Shown here: positions 42,844 to 51,265 of the stretch, piece by piece
How the letters are laid out: every line of letters begins with the position of its first letter
Position numbering within the stretch: the stretch's first letter is position 1
Assembly (NCBI GenBank): GCA_002713365.1
Contig: PASR01000009.1
Location: 17,652-70,445 of the forward strand
Source of the DNA: Rhodospirillaceae bacterium
GTDB lineage: Bacteria > Pseudomonadota > Alphaproteobacteria > UBA6615
Reading direction: 5' to 3'
DNA length: 52,794 nt
The notes under the pieces: generated by a model
Databases searched by the model: none
Seen by the model: only the letters and a program-made list of their open reading frames with translations
What the model was told of the DNA's origin: nothing
Position numbers and translations under genes: made by a program

Positions 42844-44241
42844 TTAATGGGTTCCTTGCAAAGCTTTGACTATATCCTCACACATCTTCTTAGCGTCACC
42901 AAATAACATCATTGTATTATCAAGAAAAAAGAGAGGGTTATCAACTCCGGCATAGCCCGATGCCATGGACCGTTTAACTACTAATACGGTACCCGATTCC
43001 TCTACATTCAATACAGGCATGCCATATATGGCACTAGATTTTTCTGTTTTAGCAGCAGGATTAACAGTGTCATTCGCTCCAATTACAAAAACAACTTCAT
43101 TAGACGCAAAGTCATGATTAATTTCGTCTAACTCAAGCACATTTTCATAAGGTACGTTAGCCTCAGCTAATAAAACGTTCATATGCCCAGGCATTCTTCC
43201 AGCGACCGGATGTATGGCATAACGAACATTCACTCCACGCTCTCCCAAAAGATTTGCCATTTCAGCCAGCGAATGTTGGGCTTGTGCAACTGCCATACCA
43301 TAGCCAGGTACAATAATAACAGATGAAGCTTGCTCCATAATGAAGGCCGCGTCAGCTGCTGCTCCCTGTTTTACTGCTCTATCTCCTGTATCATCAACAG
43401 CACCGGACGTCTCACCACCAAAACCACCGAGTATAACATTCATGAACGAACGATTCATTCCTTTGCACATAATATAACTTAAGATAGCTCCGGATGAGCC
43501 CACTAATGCCCCTATTATGATTAAAAGTGGGTTTCCTAATGTAAAACCTATTCCGGCTGCAGCCCAGCCTGAGTAAGAGTTTAACATTGAAACAACTACT
43601 GGCATATCTGCTCCACCAATAGGCACAATAATCAAAACACCCAGTAGTAAAGAAATTATAACGATAACCCAAAAAGCTGACTGAGTTTGAGCTATACATA
43701 GCCATATTACAGCCAATCCCAATAAAACGCCTAATGCCAAATTTACGGCATGTTGACCCGAATATATTAATGGCTTTCCTGAAACAAGTCCTTGCAGTTT
43801 ACCAAAAGCAATAATTGAACCAGTGAATGTTATAGCACCTATCGCTGTGCCAATAGACATTTCAATCAAACTAGCTATCTTAATATCACCAACAACACCT
43901 ATTCCATATGATTCGGGGGAATAGAAAGCCGCTCCCGCAACAAAAACAGCGGCTAACCCTACTAAAGAATGAAATGCCGCTACAAGCTGTGGCAATGCGG
44001 TCATCTCTATACGCAAAGCTATTATGGTTCCGATAGCGCCGCCTATTAATACACCAATAATAATAGTTCCGAATGATATGACTCCGGGTAAAGCCAGCGT
44101 AGTTAAAACAGCTATTACCATGCCAGAAATACCGTAGATATTTCCCATTCGTGCAGTTTTTGGTGAACTAAGACCACGAAGCGCCATTATAAAACAAACG
44201 CTTGATAACAAGTATAAAAAAGCTGATAAAGATGCAGACAT
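42844..44241 (-). CDS. pntB: NAD(P) transhydrogenase subunit beta
   Basis: A 465-aa membrane protein: about nine helices over residues 1-260 (domain II), then the NADP(H)-binding domain III, with VIIVPGYGMAVAQAQH, YAIHPVAGRMPGHMNVLLAEA and VIGANDTVNPAA. It couples hydride transfer from NADH to NADP+ with inward proton flow and supplies NADPH. Length matches E. coli PntB (462 aa). GGGGGG precedes the ATG at 10 nt. Last gene of the pnt operon, 12 nt after pntAB and 74 nt before the terminator hairpin. Confidence 0.96.
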   Translation of the reverse strand: MSASLSAFLYLLSSVCFIMALRGLSSPKTARMGNIYGISGMVIAVLTTLALPGVISFGTIIIGVLIGGAIGTIIALRIEMTALPQLVAAFHSLVGLAAVFVAGAAFYSPESYGIGVVGDIKIASLIEMSIGTAIGAITFTGSIIAFGKLQGLVSGKPLIYSGQHAVNLALGVLLGLAVIWLCIAQTQSAFWVIVIISLLLGVLIIVPIGGADMPVVVSMLNSYSGWAAAGIGFTLGNPLLIIIGALVGSSGAILSYIMCKGMNRSFMNVILGGFGGETSGAVDDTGDRAVKQGAAADAAFIMEQASSVIIVPGYGMAVAQAQHSLAEMANLLGERGVNVRYAIHPVAGRMPGHMNVLLAEANVPYENVLELDEINHDFASNEVVFVIGANDTVNPAAKTEKSSAIYGMPVLNVEESGTVLVVKRSMASGYAGVDNPLFFLDNTMMLFGDAKKMCEDIVKALQGTH

Positions 44242-44253
44242 TTAAAAGCCCCC

Positions 44254-44661
44254 CTATCGTTTCTGTCGAAACATCTGGAGCATACGCTGCGTTACTATAA
44301 ATCCACCAAATATATTGATCGAAGCTAATACGACGGCAATAAAACCAAATATTTTAGCTAAGTTCCATTCAACAGGACCTGCTGAAATAAGCGCTCCAAC
44401 AATAATCACTGATGAGATTGCATTTGTAATTGCCATTAATGGCGAATGAAGCGCGGGTGTAACACTCCAGACCACATAGTAACCTATAAATACAGCTAAA
44501 ACAAAAATCGTAAAAAGAAACACAAAAGGTTCGTTAGCTAACTCTTTTGTGGTTATAGCTAATGTTGTAGCCTCTTCTGCTAGTGTGGCTGCTTTTACGG
44601 AAACACTTTGTATTTCTTCTGCAAGTTTTACAGCATTACCTGCCAGGGTATTAGAATCCAT
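44254..44661 (-). CDS. pntAB: NAD(P) transhydrogenase subunit alpha part 2
   Basis: A 135-aa subunit from the ATG at 44661, which has AAGGGG 8 nt upstream; an ATG at 44679 would overlap the end of pntAA and remove that site. Three to four helices ([68 protein letters not shown]) form the alpha-part of the membrane domain. In E. coli this is fused to PntA; here it is separate as in Rhodospirillum rubrum. An amphipathic N-terminal region of about 45 aa (residues 1-45, rich in A, E, V, T) is extra. It starts 4 nt after the pntAA stop. Confidence 0.93.
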   Translation of the reverse strand: MDSNTLAGNAVKLAEEIQSVSVKAATLAEEATTLAITTKELANEPFVFLFTIFVLAVFIGYYVVWSVTPALHSPLMAITNAISSVIIVGALISAGPVEWNLAKIFGFIAVVLASINIFGGFIVTQRMLQMFRQKR

Positions 44662-44665
44662 TGAT

Positions 44666-45898
44666 TCAGTCCCCTTCATCGTTATTAGATATCATATTCT
44701 CTTCACTAATCTCAGTTTCATTTAATTGTTTTTCTGGAACTTCATTTTTTGGTAATAAAGCTGGATGGACAATTTTACCTTCACGTGTGAGACACGAACC
44801 GGTAATTATTTCATCTTCCCAATCTATTTCAAGTTCACTAGTTTCTTTATTAATCATTAATTCAACAAAATTTAATAAATTACGAGCATAAAGAGCAGAA
44901 GAATCAGAAGCTAATCTTGAAGGTAGATTATAATGACCCATGATAATCACTCCATTATCAGTAGTTACGACCTCTCCTCCTACACTCTGTGTAACATTGC
45001 CACCCTGCTCTACAGCTAAATCAACTATAACTGAACCCGCTCGCATAGACTCAATCATCCCGTTATTAATTAATTCAGGCGCTATCCTACCAGGAATAAG
45101 TGCCGTCGTTATTACAATGTCCTGATCAGCTATATGTTTAGCGACTAAGTCAGCTTGCCGACGTTTATAGCTTTCCGACATTTCTTTAGCATAACCACCA
45201 TCCGTTTGACCTGTTTCATCTTCGTCAGGTTCTACCATAACGAAACTAGCCCCGAGACTTTCCACCTCTTCTTTGGCCGCCGCTCTTACATCAGTGGCAG
45301 AAACAACAGCTCCAATCCTACGGGCCGTTGCAATTGCTTGTAGTCCCGCAACGCCGGCGCCCATGACAAATACTCTTGCCGGATTAACACGCCCAGCTGC
45401 AGTCATCATCATAGGTATACCGCGTCCATACTGTGCTGCCGCATCTACTACGGCTTTATAGCCTGCTAAATTGGCTTGCGAACTTAATACATCCATAGAT
45501 TGAGCTCGACTGATTCGTGGTAAAAACTCCATAGCAAAAGAAATTATACTCTTTTTTGCATAGTGTTCTATACCTATAGGATCACCAAAAGGGTTATGCA
45601 GAGCAATTAGAATCGAACCATCAGGGTATTCAGACAAGCCATCTGCGCCACCATCAGAAGTAGTACGAGGTCTTTGTACTTTCAATATGATGTCAGCACC
45701 TGAGAAAGTTTCCTCTCTTGTTGGATAAACTTTTGCACCTGCATCAATATAGGCCTTATCAAGAATAGCAGCTTTCTCTCCAGCTCCTGATTCGACACTA
45801 ACTTCAACCCCCATCTTCACAAATCTTTTAACAGTGTCGGGAGTAGCTGAGACACGACTTTCATGTGCTCTGCGTTCCCGCGGAATAGCAATCTTCAT
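44666..45898 (-). CDS. pntAA: NAD(P) transhydrogenase subunit alpha part 1
   Basis: A 410-aa peripheral NAD(H)-binding subunit (domain I). [22 protein letters not shown] opens the alanine dehydrogenase/PNT N-terminal domain. [31 protein letters not shown] is the Rossmann motif, and [20 protein letters not shown] follows. The C-terminal 30 residues are acidic and diverge from the family core. First gene of the pnt operon; no ribosome site beyond AGGTA is obvious. Upstream on the minus strand a TTGATG with a weak -10 may be the promoter. Confidence 0.95.
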   Translation of the reverse strand: MKIAIPRERRAHESRVSATPDTVKRFVKMGVEVSVESGAGEKAAILDKAYIDAGAKVYPTREETFSGADIILKVQRPRTTSDGGADGLSEYPDGSILIALHNPFGDPIGIEHYAKKSIISFAMEFLPRISRAQSMDVLSSQANLAGYKAVVDAAAQYGRGIPMMMTAAGRVNPARVFVMGAGVAGLQAIATARRIGAVVSATDVRAAAKEEVESLGASFVMVEPDEDETGQTDGGYAKEMSESYKRRQADLVAKHIADQDIVITTALIPGRIAPELINNGMIESMRAGSVIVDLAVEQGGNVTQSVGGEVVTTDNGVIIMGHYNLPSRLASDSSALYARNLLNFVELMINKETSELEIDWEDEIITGSCLTREGKIVHPALLPKNEVPEKQLNETEISEENMISNNDEGD

Positions 45899-46241
45899 AA
45901 TGTAAATACCTTGTGTATGCGACTTTTACAAAAGACATCAATTAAAAACATAATTTGATATTATCTATTGAGCGCGGAATATGCCGATAGAAACGACTTA
46001 GAACAAGTCTTACAACCGTAAAAATACACTAAAATGGTTAATAAATTTAAAAATATGCAATATATGATCCTATAAATGTTTAAAGAACACTCAAACATGT
46101 TTTAATTATAAAATATTAATATTTACAAACACCGTTACCAGTACATTTAATCATTACGATTGGTATAAATAAAAGTAATATTTTATTAAAGTATATTTGA
46201 TAAAATATTCGTTTAATTTACATATTAGTTAGCTCTGATCT
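45899..46241. other. AT-rich intergenic region between pntAA and the M3 peptidase
   Basis: 343 nt upstream of the pnt operon and downstream of the peptidase, both on the minus strand. Very AT-rich, no reading frame with family resemblance, no RNA gene seen. A possible pntAA promoter (TTGATG, 17-nt spacer, weak CATACA -10) lies close to its start, with a small CTTTTGTAAAAG palindrome between the hexamers. Confidence 0.45.
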
Positions 46242-48083
46242 CTACTTTTCTATATCCATTTGAACTAGTTCATCAATTAAGCTCGAGATTACAGATAATC
46301 CCTGATGCCAGAAAGCAGGCTCAGAAGCATCAATACCAAATGGAGCTAGTAGTTGTTTATGACGTAATGAACCACCAGCTCTTAACATATCAAGATATTT
46401 TAATTCAAAACCTTGTGGCTTTTCTTGATAAGCTGCATACAGAGAATTTACGAGGCAATCTCCAAAAGCATATGCATAAACATAGAAGGGGGAATGAATA
46501 AAATGAGGTATATAGCTCCAATAATGTCTATAACCGTCCTCAAGCAATATTGCAGGACCTAGACTCTCTGATTGCACCTCCATCCAAATATCACAAATTT
46601 CTTCTGTGAGAAGCGCTCCTTTTGAACGTTGAGTGTGAACTCTACGCTCGAATTCGAAGAAAGCTATTTGGCGCACAACTGTATTTATCATATCCTCAAT
46701 CTTAGAGGCCAACATGACCCGTCTTTTTAAAACATCTGAAGTATCATCAAGCATTTTTCGGAAAGTTAACATTTCACCAAAAACTGACGCAGTTTCGGCA
46801 AGAGTTAGAGGAGTATCAGACATTAAATGACCTTGAGATCCAGCAAGAACCTGATGCACCCCATGCCCCAACTCGTGCGCCAACGTCATAACATCTCGAG
46901 TTTTTCCTTGATAATTCAAAAGTAGATATGGATGCACACTTGGAACTGTTGGGTGTGCAAATGCACCAGGCGATTTGCCATCACGTACTGGTGCATCAAT
47001 CCAATCATTATCAAAAAAATCTTTACCTATATCAGCAAGTTTAGGAGAAAACCTTCTGTAGGATTCTAGAACAGTATCAACCGCATCATGCCATGGTATA
47101 ATAGGTTCATTATTATCTGGTAATGGAGCATTACGATCCCAATAATTTAGATGGTCGCTACCAAACCACCTAGCTTTTAATGCGTAATAACGATGTGAAA
47201 GATCTGGAAACCTTTCTTTTACTGATGTGACAAGAGCATGAACAACATCATCTTCAACAAAATTTGATAAGTTGCGGCTAGATACTGGCTCTTTAAAGTG
47301 GCGCCATTTATCCTCAACTTCCTTATCCTTAGCCAAGGTATTTGTAATCAGAGTAAACACACGAGCGTTATCAGCTAGCACTTTTCCGATTGAGATAGCA
47401 GCAGCTTTGCGGATAGAATTATTCTTATCTGAAAGCAAATTAAATACTTCTGCACTCGTATAGGTTTTTGTACCAGTTATTAACTCCACTTCAAACCTGA
47501 GATCAGCCATCGTTTCATCAAACAATCTTATCCAAGCTGACTTCCCTACAACCTGCTTTTCTAGTAATAATCGTTCTATATCATCTGACAGTTGATGTGG
47601 TCGCAGTGCTCTAACATCTCTTAACCAGGGCTCAAATTTAGCTAAAGCATTATCAGCTAAATTTCTTTTCATCGTCGGATCATCTATTTTATTTATCTCT
47701 AAAGTGAGAAACAATAATTGCGTAGCTATATCAGTTACCTGCTCTTGCATACTTTGATAAAATCGACCAGATTCTTGATCTGACATATCGGCTGCATACA
47801 CTAATGACGCATAACTCATAATACGCGCTAAACTTTCGTCTATTTCCTCATACTCCACTATAACTTTAGCTAGATCAGAAGCAGAGATATTTCCAATTTT
47901 TCCACTATATTTAGTATTTAGTAACTTCGCTTGTGCATCAGTACGCTCTAACAAATTTTTTAGAAAATCAGAATCAATACCTGGAAACAAATCATCTAAA
48001 TTCCATTCTGGAAGATCACCAAGGACTTTAGACGACAATGAAGCGGATGCGGGGGCAAATAATTTCTTCAAAATATTTCTCAC
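46242..48083 (-). CDS. M3-family oligoendopeptidase (PepF-like)
   Basis: A 613-aa zinc metallopeptidase. The active site is HELGH with H403, E404 and H407, and the third ligand E430 in LAETASVFGEM. The N-terminal LGDLPEWNLDDLFPGIDSDF is the opening of the PepF/M3 clade, and the helical region follows. It degrades intracellular oligopeptides of about 7-17 residues. The start is a GTG at 48083; no convincing Shine-Dalgarno precedes it. It is divergent from the acyl-CoA ligase (111 nt) and monocistronic. Confidence 0.94.
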   Translation of the reverse strand: MRNILKKLFAPASASLSSKVLGDLPEWNLDDLFPGIDSDFLKNLLERTDAQAKLLNTKYSGKIGNISASDLAKVIVEYEEIDESLARIMSYASLVYAADMSDQESGRFYQSMQEQVTDIATQLLFLTLEINKIDDPTMKRNLADNALAKFEPWLRDVRALRPHQLSDDIERLLLEKQVVGKSAWIRLFDETMADLRFEVELITGTKTYTSAEVFNLLSDKNNSIRKAAAISIGKVLADNARVFTLITNTLAKDKEVEDKWRHFKEPVSSRNLSNFVEDDVVHALVTSVKERFPDLSHRYYALKARWFGSDHLNYWDRNAPLPDNNEPIIPWHDAVDTVLESYRRFSPKLADIGKDFFDNDWIDAPVRDGKSPGAFAHPTVPSVHPYLLLNYQGKTRDVMTLAHELGHGVHQVLAGSQGHLMSDTPLTLAETASVFGEMLTFRKMLDDTSDVLKRRVMLASKIEDMINTVVRQIAFFEFERRVHTQRSKGALLTEEICDIWMEVQSESLGPAILLEDGYRHYWSYIPHFIHSPFYVYAYAFGDCLVNSLYAAYQEKPQGFELKYLDMLRAGGSLRHKQLLAPFGIDASEPAFWHQGLSVISSLIDELVQMDIEK

Positions 48084-48194
48084 AGCTTTAATTTAATTAA
48101 AGTAACAGATAAGCTTGATTAACTATTAGAGCAACAGGTCAAATAATTAAATTCTAAACCCATAAATAAAAAGTTGTAGCCAGAGGTAAAAAAT

Positions 48195-50024
48195 ATGAAT
48201 TATTCTCAAAATTATGATTCCTGGAAAACTCTGCCAGATATGTTTTTTTCTAAGGCTGACGAACTCGTTGATAAACCACTTTTCTGGGGTAAATCTAATG
48301 ATGGGTGGAAATCAATAACATGGTCTGAGTCAAGGTCTGATATAAGCGCTCTGGCAACAGGTTTAATATCTATAGGAGTCAAACCTGGCGATCGTGTTGT
48401 CTTAATTTCAGAGAACCGTCCAGAATGGCCTATAGCTGATTTAGCTATTATGTCAGCAGGTGCATTCACTGTCCCAGCTTACACAACTAATACAATTGAT
48501 GATAACATACATATACTGAATGATAGTGGTGCTGAAGTTGTAATCGTATCTTCACAGAAACTAGCTCAAAATGTTATTCCAGCAGCTAATGAAGTAGATA
48601 ATGTTAAAACTATTATATCTATGGAAGAGCTAAAAGAAGAAAAATTAACATTAGATATTATTGATTGGTTTGATCTAATAAAAAGTGGCAGTAAATTGTC
48701 GAATGATATAGCTAATGTGGTAAAAAATATCTCTAGATCTGATACCGCTTGTATAATTTATACCTCAGGCACTGGGGGTAAACCAAAAGGTGTTATGTTA
48801 AGTCACGGAGCTATTTTAAGTAATTGCTTTGGGGCACACCATTTGTTCCAGGAAAGTAATTTACTCGACCTTAATGCAGAGGTCTTTTTATCATTCCTAC
48901 CCCTAAGCCATTCATATGAACATACAGCAGGCCTTTATATGCCAATTTCTATTGGAGCAGAAATTTACTACGCTGAAAGCATCGATCGCCTCTCGGCTAA
49001 CATGCTAGAAGTACATCCAACTATGATGGCTGCTGTCCCAAGGCTGTATGAGAATATGTACCAACGCATCGTATCCGGAGTAGAACGAAAGGGCGGTTTA
49101 TCAGCAAAATTATTTAATAAAACTATCGCATTAGGAATAAAAGAATATGAGCAGGGATCAAACAAATTAAACTTCTATGAAAAAATTCAAAACCAAATAC
49201 TAAGTAAATTAGTGCGTGCTAAAGTTGCAGCTAGATTTGGAGGTAAATTAAAAGCTTTTATTTCAGGAGGCGCCCCATTAAATTATGATATAGGGATATT
49301 TTTTCACTCTCTGGGGGTACGCTTAGCTCAGGGATATGGAATGACAGAAACAGCTCCAATAGTTAGCTGTAATCCTCTAGACCTTAATGGTATTAAAATT
49401 GATACCGTAGGTCCTCCCGTCCCGCGTGTTGAAGTAAAACTAGCCCCTGATAATGAACTCTTGGTTCGGGGTGAACTTATAATGAATGGCTACTGGAACT
49501 TAAAAGAATTAACAGATGAAATTTTAAAGGACGGTTGGATTCATACTGGAGATATAGCTGAAATAGATAATGATGGTTATATTAAAATTACAGATCGAAA
49601 AAAAGATATAATTGTAAACTCTGGAGGCGATAATATTTCGCCTCAACGCGTAGAAAATGCATTAAATTTTGCCTCTGAAATCTCTCAGTCAATGGTCTAC
49701 GGAGACAAACGTTCTCACCTTGTGGCCGTAATATATCCTAGCGAGGAATTTCTATCTACATTTAAAGAAAATGATAATCTTGAACCTAATCTAGAAAGTA
49801 TAAAAAATTTAGATTCTTTTCAGCAAAAACTTAAAAAGGCCGTTGATAAGGTTAATACAAACCTTTCACAAATAGAACAAATAAGACGTTTCATAATTGC
49901 GAATGAAAGTTTCACTATTGATAACGGACTAATGACACCAACATTGAAACCGCGTCGTCACCAGATAACGAAAATATATGGTGATCGGCTGGATGATTTA
50001 TATGGACGCTCTAAAAAAGACTAA
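48195..50024 (+). CDS. Long-chain fatty acid-CoA ligase (AMP-forming)
   Basis: A 609-aa AMP-forming ligase. The nucleotide loop YTSGTGGKPKG is at 189-199, QGYGMTETAPIVSCNP is the A5 motif, GWIHTGDIAEID is the A7 hinge, and DRKKDIIVNSGGDNISPQRVENAL the A8 lid. It resembles FadD-like long-chain ligases; broad fatty acid activation is the likely role. AGAGG precedes the ATG. It is not close in sequence style to the larger ligase of the Liv operon, so these are separate functions. It converges with the epimerase gene, leaving 5 nt. Confidence 0.93.
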   Translation: MNYSQNYDSWKTLPDMFFSKADELVDKPLFWGKSNDGWKSITWSESRSDISALATGLISIGVKPGDRVVLISENRPEWPIADLAIMSAGAFTVPAYTTNTIDDNIHILNDSGAEVVIVSSQKLAQNVIPAANEVDNVKTIISMEELKEEKLTLDIIDWFDLIKSGSKLSNDIANVVKNISRSDTACIIYTSGTGGKPKGVMLSHGAILSNCFGAHHLFQESNLLDLNAEVFLSFLPLSHSYEHTAGLYMPISIGAEIYYAESIDRLSANMLEVHPTMMAAVPRLYENMYQRIVSGVERKGGLSAKLFNKTIALGIKEYEQGSNKLNFYEKIQNQILSKLVRAKVAARFGGKLKAFISGGAPLNYDIGIFFHSLGVRLAQGYGMTETAPIVSCNPLDLNGIKIDTVGPPVPRVEVKLAPDNELLVRGELIMNGYWNLKELTDEILKDGWIHTGDIAEIDNDGYIKITDRKKDIIVNSGGDNISPQRVENALNFASEISQSMVYGDKRSHLVAVIYPSEEFLSTFKENDNLEPNLESIKNLDSFQQKLKKAVDKVNTNLSQIEQIRRFIIANESFTIDNGLMTPTLKPRRHQITKIYGDRLDDLYGRSKKD

Positions 50025-50029
50025 ATTAA

Positions 50030-50998
50030 CTATAATTGGTGGTATTCAAAATACCATCTAATAAACCTAGGAATCCCTTCATCTATGGTAGTGGATGGAT
50101 AGTATCCCAAATCACGCTGACTAGATTTTATATCGGCGAAGGTTGACTGAACATCGCCAGTTTGAAGCGGTTGAAAATCAATTATAGCCTCTTTACCAAG
50201 AGCCTTTTCAATAACACCTATATATCTCATAAGTGATTCAGCTTTATTATTACCTAAATTATATATCTGATGATGAGGAATATTATTTTTAGGCGGCTTG
50301 TCCAAAGCCGACAGAATCCCATCAACAACATCGTCTATATATGTAAAGTCTCGTTGCATATCGCCATGCTTATACACAGGTATCTTTTTCCCGGACAGAA
50401 TTTTTGATGTAAATATATATGCTGACATATCAGGTCTACCCCATGGACCATATACGGTAAAAAGCCTCAAACCAATTTGTGGAAAACCATAAGTGTGGCT
50501 ATATGCATAACTCATTAACTCATCAGCTAGCTTGGTTGCCGCGTAAAAAGAAATAGGTTTCTCAGTCCTATCATCGACAGAAAAAGGTAATTTAGTATTA
50601 TTTCCGTATACTGATGATGAACTCGCATAAACCATATTGCTTAGTTTATTTTCAATGCGCCGAGCAAACTCAATTACATTAAGATGTCCTATTAAGTTTG
50701 AGCTTACGTAACTTTCCGGGTTGGTAATACTATATCTGACTCCAGCCTGAGCAGCTAAATGAACAATACGAGTAATTCCGTCTTTAAGTGAAAAAAGCGC
50801 TTCCTGGTCAGCAATATCTATTTTTTTAAATTTAAAATTATTATACGTTTTTAAAAGCGCAATCCTAGCTTCCTTCAAACTAACGTCATAATAGCTATTG
50901 ATATTATCTACACCAATAACCTCTTCACCCCGCATTAATAACGCTTGAGCAACATGCATGCCAATAAAACCAGCGGCTCCAGTAACTAAAATTGTCAC
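50030..50998 (-). CDS. UDP-sugar epimerase, UDP-glucuronate 4-epimerase-like
   Basis: A 322-aa extended SDR. GAAGFIG is at 7-13, VDNINSYYDVSLKEARI and HLAAQAGVRYSI (80-91) are signature blocks, and Y152/K156 in YAATK are catalytic. RLFTVYGPWGRPDMSAYIFT is strongly associated with UDP-glucuronate 4-epimerases and related enzymes (galacturonate for surface polysaccharides). UDP-glucose 4-epimerase is the alternative. No other polysaccharide gene is adjacent. It is convergent with the acyl-CoA ligase and divergent from the ferredoxin oxidoreductase. Confidence 0.9.
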   Translation of the reverse strand: MTILVTGAAGFIGMHVAQALLMRGEEVIGVDNINSYYDVSLKEARIALLKTYNNFKFKKIDIADQEALFSLKDGITRIVHLAAQAGVRYSITNPESYVSSNLIGHLNVIEFARRIENKLSNMVYASSSSVYGNNTKLPFSVDDRTEKPISFYAATKLADELMSYAYSHTYGFPQIGLRLFTVYGPWGRPDMSAYIFTSKILSGKKIPVYKHGDMQRDFTYIDDVVDGILSALDKPPKNNIPHHQIYNLGNNKAESLMRYIGVIEKALGKEAIIDFQPLQTGDVQSTFADIKSSQRDLGYYPSTTIDEGIPRFIRWYFEYHQL

Positions 50999-51209
50999 AC
51001 TATTATTTTCCTTAAAAGCTAATTTATTATGACAGATGAAAGTAAATTTAGTTTACACCTAACTTATTTTAACGATTCTAGCGCATAAACCTTCCTAAAA
51101 AATTAATTATATCTAATAATATATCTTGCCCAAATCCATTATAAGAACAAGAATGGATAATATACTAAAGCAATATTTAACAAAGAGTGTTAAAATACTA
51201 TATTTAAAA

Positions 51210-51224
51210 TTAACTAATAGTTAA
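51210..51224. promoter_or_regulatory. Palindrome in the divergent promoter region
   Basis: TTAACTA-A-TAGTTAA, a perfect 15-nt palindrome between the divergent epimerase and ferredoxin-oxidoreductase genes, about 40 nt before the latter's start. Possible operator; in AT-rich DNA chance is not excluded. Confidence 0.3.
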
Positions 51225-51265
51225 CCAAAATAACATGCCCGATAGTTTACTCAACGGAGGTAATA

